This document shows positions 37,028-45,774 of a stretch of 64,000 nt of DNA, piece after piece. Origin of the DNA: Mycobacterium shinjukuense (GTDB taxonomy: Bacteria > Actinomycetota > Actinomycetes > Mycobacteriales > Mycobacteriaceae); NCBI RefSeq assembly GCF_010730055.1, contig NZ_AP022575.1:310001-374000 (forward strand). Direction: 5' to 3'. The translations under genes were made by a program, and so were the position numbers. Position 1 is the stretch's first letter, and every line of letters starts with the position of its first letter. The notes under the pieces are model-generated. The model had not been told where the DNA came from. It saw only the letters and a program-made list of their open reading frames with translations, and did not search any database.

Positions 37028-37351
37028 ATGATCTTCATCGTCGTCAAGTTCGCAACCAAGCCCGAGTGGACCGAGCGCTGGCCGGAGCTCGTCGCCGAGT
37101 TCACCGCCGCCACCCGCGCCGAACCGGGGAACCTGTGGTTCGAGTGGTCACGCAGCCTGGACGACCCGGCGGAGTATGTCCTCGTCGAAGCCTTCCGTGA
37201 CGCCGAGGCGGGCAGCCTGCACGTCAACAGCGATCACTTCAAGCGGGCGATGCAGCGGCTGCCCCAGGCGCTGTCGTGCACGCCCAAGATCATCAGCCAG
37301 ACGATCGACGCGACGGGGTGGTCGGTCATGGCGGAGATGTCGGTCGACTAG
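37028..37351 (+). CDS. ABM-domain monooxygenase-like protein (Rv1117-like)
   Basis: A 107-residue single-domain protein of the antibiotic biosynthesis monooxygenase (YgiN) fold, a dimeric ferredoxin-like barrel. Typical features are VVKFATKPEWTERWPELVAEF, then EPGNLWFEWSRSLDDP and FVLVEAFRD-type strand DPAEYVLVEAFRD. Members oxidise small quinols or degrade heme; the substrate is unknown. TATCCT at 37014-37019 suggests a short leader. Confidence 0.88.
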   Translation: MIFIVVKFATKPEWTERWPELVAEFTAATRAEPGNLWFEWSRSLDDPAEYVLVEAFRDAEAGSLHVNSDHFKRAMQRLPQALSCTPKIISQTIDATGWSVMAEMSVD

Positions 37352-37387
37352 CCACGATTCACGGGTGCGCGGCGCGCTTGACCCGCG

Positions 37388-39166
37388 TCAGGTGAGCAGA
37401 CCCGACAGCACGTCGATGTTGGGCAACAATACGTGATAAATGACGGCCTCGCCCTCGATAAAGACCGCCAACGCGATGAGCGTGGTGCTGGCCGCGAGCG
37501 GATAACCGATTGCGTTGACCAGTCCGTACGGATTACCGTTGACCGCCTCCGCGATTCCGTCGAGGAAAAGATTGAGGTTATACGACGGGAGAGTAAGCGC
37601 GAGCGCCAGCGCGATGTGCGCCGTTGGCTGGATGATGGAAATATTGTTAGCGGCGATAATGGTAAAAGCTCCGACAATGTCGGTGTTCGTCGTCTGAATA
37701 CCGTCGATGAGGTTGTTGACGATGGACCGAGCGGACGTGGTGGTGAGTAATTCGGTGGCGTCGAAGTTGTTGATCGTGTCGGCGGCCGTTGCCACCAACG
37801 AATTCACCGCCGTGACCGGGTGCACCGACGGTCCGCTGGTCAGGTCTGACCACAGGTTGGGCAGCATCACCGCGACGTCGGCGCCCGCCTGGTTGATGCC
37901 TTGCTGGGAAGCGACCGCCAGCGCGTCAAGGACCTCGACCGGGGAGATGTCCGGGAACAGCCCGAACTTGGTGGGCACGTTGGCCGGCCCGGTCGAATAG
38001 CCATAATCGGGGTCGCCATAGCCCAGGTTGACGATCACCCTGGTGGCCGGCTCGACGAGATCGGCCAGCGGGGTTCCCACCACCGGGATCGCGCGCAACG
38101 GCTGCAACAGCGGCAGATGCTCGGTCGGGATCAGGTAGTAGGTGGTGAGCGTGTCGCCCACCGTGGGCAGCTGGACGGCCGACTCTACCTGCGCGTCGGT
38201 AAATTCCGCGTAGTGGCCGTGCTCGGTGGCGATGCCCATCAGGGCGTTGAGGGTCGACACGAGATTGAGCGGGTATCGCGGGAAGTCGGCGTAGCCGTCA
38301 TATTCCTTGGAATAGATTGTGGTCGGATAAAGGTCGTGTGGAGTGGCGCCGGTAAATGTCACCCCCAGGCTCGGCAGGCGCGCTCCGTCGAAGCGTGCGA
38401 ACAGGCCGCCGTTGGGATTATTGGGATTAGCGACGAGCACAAAAGAGAGTTGGTCGGTGGTGGGGCGTTCGGCGGCGGGCAGGGTGGCAAGTTGTCGCAT
38501 TTCCAGCGTCGAAATGGTGGCGCTTTGGGAATAGCCGAAAACGACGACGCCGTTTCCCTGCGCGATCTGCTGCTTTATCGCGTTATCCAGGATCGCGACG
38601 CCTTGGGCCACCGACATGTCGAAAGTCATGTTCAGGATGCCGGAAGTTGGATACAAGTTCTCGGGCGTATAAAGGGCTTGGGTCACCGCCCCCAGGTGGT
38701 TCGGCTGGATATAGAGGCTGTTGACGGACTCGAGGTAGTTCGTGGAGGGAAACGGCACGCTGCTAAAGCCCATGACCAACGCCGTTTGCGTCGCCGCCGC
38801 GGCTGCCGCCTGCCGAACCGTCGACGTCAAGGCGCTCGCGGTACCGGCGGCGATGCGCCCGCCGTTGAGGCCGGTGAGCGCGGCATTGGCGGCCTCGCTG
38901 CTCGCATAGGCACCGGCGGCGGCCTTCAAGGCGCGCACGAACTCGTCATGGAACGCCGCGGCCTGGGCACTGAGCTCCTGGAACTGCCGGCCGTGCTGGG
39001 AGAACAGCGCCGCTACGGCCAGCGACACCTCGTCGGCGGCCATCTGCATGACCGCCGTTGTGTGCCCACCGGCCGCCGCGCTGGCCGCCTGGATCGTCGA
39101 GCCGATCTCTTCCACGTCGGCGGCAACCGTCATCAATGTCGCTGGGCTGGTAATCAGATATGTCAC
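37388..39166 (-). CDS. PE family protein with PE-PPE alpha/beta-hydrolase domain
   Basis: A 592-residue protein starting at GTG 39166 behind AGAAGG. Residues 1-95 are a PE domain (VTYLITSPATLMTVAADVEE). Residues about 140-370 are the PE-PPE serine hydrolase domain with nucleophile motif GYSQSA (Ser213). Three aspartate/His-rich stretches follow, and the protein ends in two hydrophobic helices (LNLFLDGIAEAV, LAASTTLIALAVF). PE-PPE proteins are exported through ESX systems, and characterised members are esterases or build surface lipids. The frame continues upstream of the GTG antisense over the next gene, which is not coding. Confidence 0.88.
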   Translation of the reverse strand: MTYLITSPATLMTVAADVEEIGSTIQAASAAAGGHTTAVMQMAADEVSLAVAALFSQHGRQFQELSAQAAAFHDEFVRALKAAAGAYASSEAANAALTGLNGGRIAAGTASALTSTVRQAAAAAATQTALVMGFSSVPFPSTNYLESVNSLYIQPNHLGAVTQALYTPENLYPTSGILNMTFDMSVAQGVAILDNAIKQQIAQGNGVVVFGYSQSATISTLEMRQLATLPAAERPTTDQLSFVLVANPNNPNGGLFARFDGARLPSLGVTFTGATPHDLYPTTIYSKEYDGYADFPRYPLNLVSTLNALMGIATEHGHYAEFTDAQVESAVQLPTVGDTLTTYYLIPTEHLPLLQPLRAIPVVGTPLADLVEPATRVIVNLGYGDPDYGYSTGPANVPTKFGLFPDISPVEVLDALAVASQQGINQAGADVAVMLPNLWSDLTSGPSVHPVTAVNSLVATAADTINNFDATELLTTTSARSIVNNLIDGIQTTNTDIVGAFTIIAANNISIIQPTAHIALALALTLPSYNLNLFLDGIAEAVNGNPYGLVNAIGYPLAASTTLIALAVFIEGEAVIYHVLLPNIDVLSGLLT

Positions 39167-39285
39167 CGACGGCAACCTTCTGGCAGAACCGACACGACGC
39201 CGACGTTTCCCCGCGGTTCGTCTGTGACCGTTATATCCGGCCTCGGGGTTCCCGGGGTAGGTTTGCGGCGATTGGCTCGGATCCC

Positions 39286-39981
39286 CTAGTCGACGATCAC
39301 CGCGATCTCGGTGCCCAGCCGATAACCCGGTGCCAGCGGCAGCGTGTCCCCGCTCCAGAACTTGCCCGGGTCGAACCAGTGCGCGTCCTTGTCGGTGACC
39401 AGCAACCCCATTTCCTCGTAGGTGATGGCGACCGTTTCCGCACAGTACGCCGTCGCCAGGCCCATCTTGCGTTGCTCGGCCTTGCGCCGCTGGGTTTGCT
39501 CGCGAACCTTCTTGTCCACCAACGGGATTCCTCGTATCCAGTCGTTGACGGTGGGGAACCGGCCGCGCAGCCACCGGCCCGTTAGCCGAGCCGTGGTAGG
39601 GAACGCGGTGCCGTCCATCCGCGCGATGACCCGCAGCAGCTCGTTCTCCTGTTCCCGGTTGGCGTGCGGGGTCAGCTGACGCAGCCAGCACCGCTGGTGG
39701 TAGCGGCGGGTCCATTGCTCGACCACGGCCCGGGCGTCGTTGAGCTGCACGCCGCGGTGGTGGGTGCCGGTCCAGATGTCGACGAGCTTGTCGCCCAGTT
39801 CGGCATGCCAGATCAACGGCGGCAGGTCGTCGATGGCCACCGTCATGCCGACGTGGTTCACCGGGGCGTTGGTCAAGGTCTGGATGGCGCGGTCGGGACG
39901 GGATCGGCCGCGAAACAGCCACAAGTCGCCGGTGCGGGTTTCGTTCAGCGCATGGTCCAGGGTCAGCGTGCTCGAGTCCAC
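39286..39981 (-). CDS. Permuted papain/NlpC-P60-like fold protein (Rv1118c-like)
   Basis: A 231-residue protein. NHVGMTVAIDD (His near residue 42) precedes ATAYCAETVAITYEEMG (Cys near residue 184). This His-before-Cys order is the circularly permuted NlpC/P60 (YiiX-like) papain fold, which includes amidases and acyltransferases acting on lipids or peptides. No signal peptide. The assignment rests on these two motifs, so the activity is only a suggestion. Confidence 0.7.
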   Translation of the reverse strand: MDSSTLTLDHALNETRTGDLWLFRGRSRPDRAIQTLTNAPVNHVGMTVAIDDLPPLIWHAELGDKLVDIWTGTHHRGVQLNDARAVVEQWTRRYHQRCWLRQLTPHANREQENELLRVIARMDGTAFPTTARLTGRWLRGRFPTVNDWIRGIPLVDKKVREQTQRRKAEQRKMGLATAYCAETVAITYEEMGLLVTDKDAHWFDPGKFWSGDTLPLAPGYRLGTEIAVIVD

Positions 39982-40013
39982 CCCAGCACCATATGCAGCG
40001 ATAGCCTGTCGGG

Positions 40014-40223
40014 GTGCGCAACGTGTGGAAGTGGGTCGGGCTGGCGGGGGTCGCCGGGGTGGTCGCCGGCGGCGCGCTGGTGGTGCGCGACCAACGGAAG
40101 CGTCGTGCCTACACCGCCGACGAGATCCGGGCCCGATTGCACCAGCGGTTGGCCGAATCCAACGCGCCGGGCCATCAGACCGGGCCGGGGCCGGGTGCCG
40201 CGTCGACCGCGTACAACCGATAG
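40014..40223 (+). CDS. Small membrane-anchored protein
   Basis: A 69-residue protein with one N-terminal hydrophobic helix (WVGLAGVAGVVAGGALVV) and a charged tail (TADEIRARLHQRL). It begins at GTG 40014, with TAGCCT seven bases upstream suggesting a leaderless transcript. Its last 49 bases overlap the end of the convergent cyclase gene. The pattern is common in mycobacteria; function unknown. Confidence 0.65.
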   Translation: MRNVWKWVGLAGVAGVVAGGALVVRDQRKRRAYTADEIRARLHQRLAESNAPGHQTGPGPGAASTAYNR

Positions 40224-41008
40224 CTGCCGGAAAAGCCCTTCAACTCGACCTCGCGCCCGTCGTCGAAGCAGATGCCGTCGCAGCCGCTCACGGCGTCGCG
40301 CACCGGTTCGCTGACCAGGATCTCACCGCCGGCGGCCTGGCCGGCCACCCGGGCGGCCAGCGCGACGTTGCGGCCGAACAGATCGTCGCCGCGGCGCACC
40401 GAACGCCCCATGTGTATGCCGATCCGCACTCGAATCTCCTGGTGCCGCTTACGTTTTGCGTGGCGTCGTAGCGCATGCTGGATGTCGATGCCGCATCGCA
40501 CGGCCTGTTCGGCGCGGGCGAAGGCGATCATGAACCCGTCGCCCTGACTCTTGACCACGTGCCCGGCCCAGCGCCCGACGAGGTCATGAACCAATTTGTC
40601 GTGTGCGCCAATCAGCTTGACCCACGCGCGATCGCCGATCCGCTCGTTGAGGGCGGTGGACTCCTCGATGTCGGAGAATAGGATCACCACCCGGCCGTCC
40701 GGGGTGACCCTGGCCAGGTCGGGCCGCTCCACCTCGGCCCAGTCGGCCAGGTCCTCGATGGAGCTGCGCACGGCGGCTCCGAAACCCTCCGTGCGCACCA
40801 GGTTCGCGGTCTGCCACACCGTCTTGACGGCCTCGCGGCCACCGGAGAGCAGCCAATTGCGGGCGTCGGCGCGCTGCCGCAACTCCTCGGCCTCCCGCCG
40901 ACTGCGGGTCAGTTGCCGCCACAGTATGACGAGTCCGCTGGCCTCGATGACGGCGATCGCGGCCAGCAGGGAAACCGCGATGTGCGCTGCAGCGCCCATG
41001 GCAGGCAT
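40175..41008 (-). CDS. Class III adenylate/guanylate cyclase (Rv1120c-like, full length)
   Basis: A 277-residue membrane-anchored cyclase. An N-terminal helix (about residues 8-30) is followed by a linker and a catalytic domain from about residue 105. Metal-binding aspartates are Asp113 (FSDIEEST) and Asp157 (KSQGDGFM). RIGIHMG and NVALAARV follow, with the transition-state region intact. It should make cAMP (or cGMP) from the triphosphate. As I recall, the M. tuberculosis counterpart is a short cyclase fragment, whereas this one is complete. Confidence 0.88.
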   Translation of the reverse strand: MPAMGAAAHIAVSLLAAIAVIEASGLVILWRQLTRSRREAEELRQRADARNWLLSGGREAVKTVWQTANLVRTEGFGAAVRSSIEDLADWAEVERPDLARVTPDGRVVILFSDIEESTALNERIGDRAWVKLIGAHDKLVHDLVGRWAGHVVKSQGDGFMIAFARAEQAVRCGIDIQHALRRHAKRKRHQEIRVRIGIHMGRSVRRGDDLFGRNVALAARVAGQAAGGEILVSEPVRDAVSGCDGICFDDGREVELKGFSGSYRLYAVDAAPGPGPV

Positions 41009-41091
41009 CCTGCCAAGACCGTGATGACGGCCGCTTGTCGGCCCTCTGCGCAGTGTCTAGGGTTGGCATCCAACGGTCTTGGAGGTGGGGA

Positions 41092-41467
41092 TTGGGTGAC
41101 GACGGAGGTGGCGCGTCGGACCTGTTGGTGATCTTCGGGATTAGTGGTGATCTGGCCCGCAAGATGACCTTCCGCGCGTTGTACCGGCTGGAGCGCCACG
41201 GGTTGCTGGATTGCCCGATCCCGGGGGTGGCTAGCGACGACACGTCGGTGGTGCAGTTGGTCGAGCGGGCGCGGGAGGCCATCGGTCGCAACGAGCAGAT
41301 CGATGACGTGGTGTTTGTACCCCGGTGAAATCCATCGGTACCAGCGAGGTTCCAGGGGCCCGGAAGCCAAGCGGTCGTTGCCGCGCGGTCACCGCGGTTG
41401 GCAGCAGCCGTGGCTACCCCGGCGCGCTCAGGCAGGACGGCAAGGAGGCCAAAAACCATGCAGCTAG
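41092..41467 (+). pseudogene. zwf1: Glucose-6-phosphate dehydrogenase gene with internal deletion
   Basis: TTG 41092 behind GGAGG opens the G6PD N-terminus: LLVIFGISGDLARKMTFRAL (nucleotide-binding) to IGRNEQIDDVVF. At about 41321 the sequence jumps, in another frame, to the extreme C-terminus (PGEIHRYQRGSRGPEAKRSL, then GHRGWQQPWLPRRA), ending at 41467 inside the start of gnd. About 80 N-terminal and 45 C-terminal codons remain of a family protein of roughly 465; about 1 kb is missing. The enzyme cannot be made. Confidence 0.85.
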
Positions 41468-42480
41468 GGATGATCGGTCTGGGCCGGATGGGCGCGAACA
41501 TCGTCCGCCGCCTGGTCGACGGTGGACACGAGTGCGTGGTCTACGACCACAACCCGGACGCGGTCACGGCGATGGCCGGCGTGCACCGCACCACCGCGGT
41601 GTCCTCGCTGCGTGAACTGCACCGGCGGCTCACCCCACCGCGTGTGGTGTGGGTGATGGTGCCCGCGGGGGACATCACCACCGGGGTGATCGACGAGTTG
41701 GCCACCACGCTCGATTCCGGCGACATCGTGATCGACGGCGGCAACTCCTATTACCGCGATGACATCAAGCATGCAAAGCTCTTGGCGGAAAAGGGAATTC
41801 ATCTGCTGGACTGCGGTACCAGCGGTGGTGTGTGGGGCCGGGAGCGCGGCTACTGCTTGATGATCGGCGGCGACCGGGACGCGTTCACGCACGCGGAGCC
41901 GATCTTTGCCACCGCCGCACCCGGGGTGGACGCGGCGCCGCGTACGCCGGGCCGCGAGGGTGCGGTCGCGCAGTCGGAGCGGGGCTACTTGTACTGCGGG
42001 CCAGCCGGGGCGGGGCACTTCGTGAAGATGGTGCACAACGGCATCGAGTACGGGATGATGGCTTCGCTCGCCGAGGGATTGAACGTTCTGCGCAACGCCG
42101 ACGTCGGCACCCGGGTACGACCGGGCGACGCGGAAACGGCGCCATTAGCCAACCCCGAGTTCTACCAGTACCATCTGGACATCCCTGAGATCGCCGAAGT
42201 GTGGCGACGGGGCAGCGTGATTGGCTCATGGTTGCTCGATCTGACCGCGATCGCACTACACGAATCGCCCAACCTGACCGAGTTCGCTGGGCGGGTCTCG
42301 GATTCGGGGGAGGGCCGCTGGACCTCCATCGCGGCGATCGACGAGGGTGTTCCCACCCCGGTGCTCACCACGGCGCTGCAGTCCCGGTTCGCCTCGCGTG
42401 ACTTCGATGACTTCGCCAACAAGGCGCTCTCCGCGATGCGCAAACAGTTCGGTGGCCACGCCGAGAAACCAGCCAACTGA
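41458..42480 (+). CDS. gnd2: 6-phosphogluconate dehydrogenase, decarboxylating
   Basis: Converts 6-phosphogluconate to ribulose-5-phosphate with NAD(P). The 340-residue protein is of the short class, like M. tuberculosis Gnd2. The dinucleotide motif GLGRMGANIVRRL is at residues 7-19; DGGNSYYRDD and CGTSGGVWG (substrate) and GHFVKMVHNGIEYG (catalytic Lys) are intact. ATG 41458 follows AAGGAGG at 41442-41448. Its usual upstream partner zwf1 is a relic. Confidence 0.95.
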   Translation: MQLGMIGLGRMGANIVRRLVDGGHECVVYDHNPDAVTAMAGVHRTTAVSSLRELHRRLTPPRVVWVMVPAGDITTGVIDELATTLDSGDIVIDGGNSYYRDDIKHAKLLAEKGIHLLDCGTSGGVWGRERGYCLMIGGDRDAFTHAEPIFATAAPGVDAAPRTPGREGAVAQSERGYLYCGPAGAGHFVKMVHNGIEYGMMASLAEGLNVLRNADVGTRVRPGDAETAPLANPEFYQYHLDIPEIAEVWRRGSVIGSWLLDLTAIALHESPNLTEFAGRVSDSGEGRWTSIAAIDEGVPTPVLTTALQSRFASRDFDDFANKALSAMRKQFGGHAEKPAN

Positions 42481-42612
42481 CCCGGCGGCGGCATCCGTTT
42501 CAGGTTGGCCGCCGATCCACTGCGCCGGAGGCGACCGGTGCCCGCCGCTTGCGGTGAGTTCTTCACGCCGTCCGGGTCTAGCACCATGCAGACCCCGACC
42601 GCCGGAGGCGCC

Positions 42613-42866
42613 ATGTACGCGACCGGACCATCGATCACGCCCTCACTGTGGTTCGACCACAACCTGCAGGAGGCCGCCGAGTTCTACACCTCGGTGTTCC
42701 CGAACTCGGTCATCGAAGGTTTGACCCGCTACACCGAGGCGGGACCGGGCGAACCGGGCGCGGTGGTCAGCGGCGCGCGCGTGCCGCCGCGGCCACCATG
42801 GCGATGCTCGGCGTGCGCAAGCTGGTCATCGCCGAGTTGGAGAACGCGGTGGAATCCTCGGTCTGA
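42613..42866 (+). pseudogene. VOC/PhnB-like protein gene with internal deletion
   Basis: ATG 42613 behind GGAGG opens a PhnB-type VOC domain: SITPSLWFDHNLQEAAEFYT, SVFPNSVIEGLTRYTEAGPG. After GAVVSG the sequence moves to another frame reading AAAATMAMLGVRKLVIAELE, the normal C-terminal helix, with stop at 42866. The middle of the domain, about 100 residues by family length, is missing. Confidence 0.75.
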
Positions 42867-42977
42867 TCACTCGGTGAGCCGGTTCTCGCAGCCGGCGACG
42901 ACTCCGCCATGGTCGCCACCGGAACTCGGTGAAGCAGCTGTCCGCGAGGTGAGGTGTCCGATTTCAGCACCTATGCC

Positions 42978-43085
42978 GCTCCAGGTGTCGCAGCTTGCTC
43001 ATCTGCCCCCCGCGTATCCGGTACCGCCGACAGGCAATGTGCCCGCCCCCGCGCGACAGCCACGGTTGTCGCGCGCAGGCGGGCG
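42978..43085. repeat. Dispersed nested-palindrome repeat, copy B
   Basis: Closely matches copy A. Core stem gcgcgaca (43051-43058) / tgtcgcgc (43067-43074) is perfect around gccacggt. The outer pair gtgcccgcc (43039-43047) and ggcgggc (43078-43084) is also complementary, giving a long nested hairpin. It ends where the TnpB relic begins. Confidence 0.65.
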
Positions 43086-43250
43086 CGGGTGCGGTTCACC
43101 ACCGGCGCCATGCGGCGGGATGCCGATCGTCGCACAATCACGGCGCCGGTTACGGTCTATGGAGAACGCCCGCCGCGTGCAACCCCATGTGGTCTCCGGT
43201 GAGCTGGTCGGCCGGGATAGCAATGCTGCTCTGCATCGCCGTGACTGGCC
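43086..43250 (+). pseudogene. Decayed TnpB (IS607/IS605 OrfB) fragment
   Basis: The stretch encodes RVRFTTGAMRRDADRRTITA, then in another frame MENARRVQPHVVSG, and finally GELVGRDSNAALHRRDWPG. These match three separate parts of the TnpB at 44.6-45.4 kb (RVRFTTGTMRVEDDRRTITV, KENTRRVQRHLASG, DVVDRDRNAALNLRDWPD). The segment between the second and third, including most of the RuvC domain, is deleted. It is an older, independent insertion relic next to the newer element. Confidence 0.75.
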
Positions 43251-43371
43251 AGGGCCATGGCCGGCAGTGCTGCCGGACACGGCGGCCCGGACCGTCGCAA
43301 CCGCCGATCGCCTGGGGGGTTGGCGAACTGTTGGGCGTCGAGTGTATTTGAGTGTGCGTTAGTGTGTTCTA

Positions 43372-43962
43372 ATGGGTGCTGTGAATTTGGCGGATTGGGC
43401 GGCGTCGGTGGGGGTGAATCGGCATACCGCCTATCGGTGGTTTCGGGAGGGGGCGTTGCCGGTGCCCGCCGAGCGGGTGGGTCGGTTGATTCTGGTGCGC
43501 ACGACGCCGGCGGGCGATGCCGCGGCGGGTGGTGTGGTGATCTATGCCCGGGTGTCCAGCCATGATCAGCGCGCCGATTTGGATCGCCAGGTGGCCCGGT
43601 TGAGGGCGTGGGCCACCGAGCAGGATCTGACGGTGGGGCAGGTCGTTACCGAGGTCGGGTCGGGTCTGAATGGCAAACGCCCGAAGTTGCGCCGGATGTT
43701 GTCGGACCCGGATGCGAAGGTGATCGTTGTGGAGCATCGTGACCGGTTGGCCCGTTTCGGGGTGGAGCACCTCGAAGCGGTGCTTGCGGCTCAGGGCCGC
43801 CGAATCGTGGTGGCCGATCCTGGCGAGACCACCGATGATCTGGTGCGCGACATGATCGAGGTGCTCACGTCGATGTGTGCGCGGCTTTATGGGCGCCGCG
43901 GAGCCGTAATCGCGCGATGCGCGCTTGCCGCGGCCAAACGGAACCCGGGTGAGGTCGCATGA
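43372..43962 (+). CDS. tnpA: IS607-family serine recombinase TnpA
   Basis: A 196-residue transposase. A MerR-type helix-turn-helix (residues 5-45, LADWAASVGVNRHTAYRWFR) is followed by a serine resolvase domain with catalytic serine in YARVSSHDQ (62/63), then VEHRDRLARFGVEHLE. It catalyses excision and integration of the element via a circular intermediate. GTG 43381 (VNLADWAASVG) is an equally likely start. Its stop overlaps the tnpB start (ATGA). Confidence 0.9.
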   Translation: MGAVNLADWAASVGVNRHTAYRWFREGALPVPAERVGRLILVRTTPAGDAAAGGVVIYARVSSHDQRADLDRQVARLRAWATEQDLTVGQVVTEVGSGLNGKRPKLRRMLSDPDAKVIVVEHRDRLARFGVEHLEAVLAAQGRRIVVADPGETTDDLVRDMIEVLTSMCARLYGRRGAVIARCALAAAKRNPGEVA

Positions 43963-45609
43963 TCGTCGGGATGCGCACCCAGGCGCAGGCCGCAAAGGTG
44001 GCCGCGGCCACTGGCGGCGCGCATCTGGCGGGTAAGCCGAAACCCGATGGCGCGCCGAGGTTGTCGCGGTATGTCGATGTGGGTGCCGATTTTGAGGCGC
44101 ACCGCAGCGCAGTGGAGTCGGTGTCGGTGCTGTTCGAGCTGTTCGATGGTGACGCCGAGGGCTACGCCGCGACGGGTTCACCGGCGCGCCGTTGTCCACC
44201 GGGTGGATGGTGACGGCGGCGAAGTTCGAGGTCGAGTGGCCCGCCGAGCCGGATCGAGCGGGTTGGTGCGCTCGCATTTCGGCGCGCGACGTAAAGCGTT
44301 TAACTGGGGCCTGGCCAAAGTGAAAGCCGACCTGGGCGCTAAAGCTGTTGACCCGGGCCATCAGTCGCTGTGCTGGGATCTGGGTGCACTGCGGTGGGCG
44401 TGGAACCGCGCCAAGGATGGGGTCGCGCCGTGGTGGGCCGCCAATTCCAAGGAGGCCTACTTGTCGGGGCTGGCTGATCTGGCGCGGGCGCTGAACAATT
44501 GGTCGGCCAGCCGCAACGGCACACGGCGAGGTCGCCGTGTGGGGTTTCTGCGCTTCAAATCCGCGCGCCGCGACCCCGGCCGGGTGCGCTTCACCACCGG
44601 AACCATGCGCGTTGAGGACGATCGGCGCACCATCACCGTGCCGGTAATCGGCGGGCTGCGATCCAAGGAGAACACCCGCCGTGTGCAGCGCCACCTGGCC
44701 AGCGGGCGTGCCCGCATTCTGAACATGACGCTCTCGGCGCGCTGGGGCCGGTTGTTCGTCTCTATCGGCTACGCGCTGCGCACCCCGGCCACCGAGCGCA
44801 CGGTGGCCCGGCCCACGGTGCGCGCCGGTGTCGATCTGGGGGTGCGCACGTTGGCCACGGTGGCCACCGTCGACACCCGCACCGGGGAGCAGACCATTAC
44901 CGAGTATCCGAATCCGGCCCCACTGAAAGCCACGCTTGCTGCGCGGCGGCGGGCCGGGCGCCAGCTTTCCCGCCGCATCCGCGGATCGCGTGGCCATCGG
45001 GCAGCGAAAGCCAAGCTGACCCGGCTGGATCGCCGGTGTGTGAATCTGCGGCGAGAAGCCGCCCATCAGCTCACCACCGAGCTGGCGGGCCGCTATGGCC
45101 ACCTCGTGGTCGAAGACCTCGACGTGGCCGCGATGAAACGCAGTATGGGCCGGCGTGCCTATCGGCGTGCCGTCTGCGATGCGGCGATGGGTGCGATCCG
45201 GCCGATGTGGGCCTACAAGACCGCCCGTTGCGGCGCGGTGCTCACGGTGGCGGATCGCTGGTTTGCGTCCAGCCAGATCCATCACGGCTGCACCGCGCCG
45301 GACGGCGCCCCGTGCCGGCTGATCGGCAAAGGGCGCATCGACAAGTTGCTGGTGTGTCCGCACACCGGCGATGTCGTCGACCGCGATCGCAACGCCGCGC
45401 TGAATCTCCGTGACTGGCCGGATTACGCCAGTTGTGGTCCAGTCGGGACCACGGCCCCATCGGTACCCGGGCCAACCGAATCGGTTGGTACAGGCCATGG
45501 CGCGGACACCGGAACATCCGGTGCCGGCGGAGCATCCGTAAGACCCCGCCCATGCGGGGCCGGACGCCGCGAGGCCAAAACCCCAACCCCGCAAGGGAAC
45601 GCCGCATGA
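43959..45609 (+). pseudogene. tnpB: TnpB nuclease gene of the IS607 element, two frameshifts
   Basis: Reading begins at ATG 43959 (MIVGMRTQAQAAKVAAATGG). One base is missing near 44173 (AAATG then FTGAPLSTGW), and another near 44255 (FEVEWPAEPDRAG then LVRSHFGARRKAFNWGL). From there the frame is open to 45609. RuvC acidic motifs are present: GVDLGVRTLATV, VVEDLDV and DRDRNAALNL. TnpB is an RNA-guided DNA nuclease related to Cas12; its guide would come from the 3' end of this gene and the right end of the element. As sequenced it is inactive unless the shifts are errors. Confidence 0.8.
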
Positions 45610-45774
45610 GCGTGTCACTAAAACACACTCAACGGCACCGCGCATGCATGGGAAGGCCGCGAGCGGTGGCCAAGACCGGAGCGGCACCCGCGACCAAGGA
45701 ACTCCGCACGGAGAGCGCCCGGATGAGACTCACAGACGTTCGCCCAAGCGCAACGGTTGACATGAGAGACCACG

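Larger units (their letters stand above)
42867..43349. other. Left flank of the IS607 element: relics only
   Basis: No intact gene in 483 bases. It holds dispersed repeat copy B (42978-43085) joined directly to a decayed TnpB fragment (43086-43250). Confidence 0.6.
43350..45630 (+). mobile_element. IS607-family insertion sequence
   Basis: About 2.3 kb with a serine-recombinase tnpA and a tnpB. Near the ends, gagtgtgcgttagtg (43350-43364) and cactaaaacacactc (45616-45630) are inverted matches at 13 of 15 positions. IS607 elements usually lack true terminal repeats, so these may be transposase-binding subterminal sites; exact ends are not certain. It sits where bpoB would be between gnd2 and ephC. 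Confidence 0.85.

Noticed and set aside
39167..40021. An N-terminal extension of the PE-PPE hydrolase up to 40021
   Set aside because: It is antisense overlap with the permuted papain-fold gene; the PE domain starts at GTG 39166 behind a ribosome site.
45629..45774. A minus-strand frame (VSLIRALSVRSSLVAGAAPV) as the 5' remnant of bpoB
   Set aside because: Position fits, but I cannot confirm similarity from the sequence alone.
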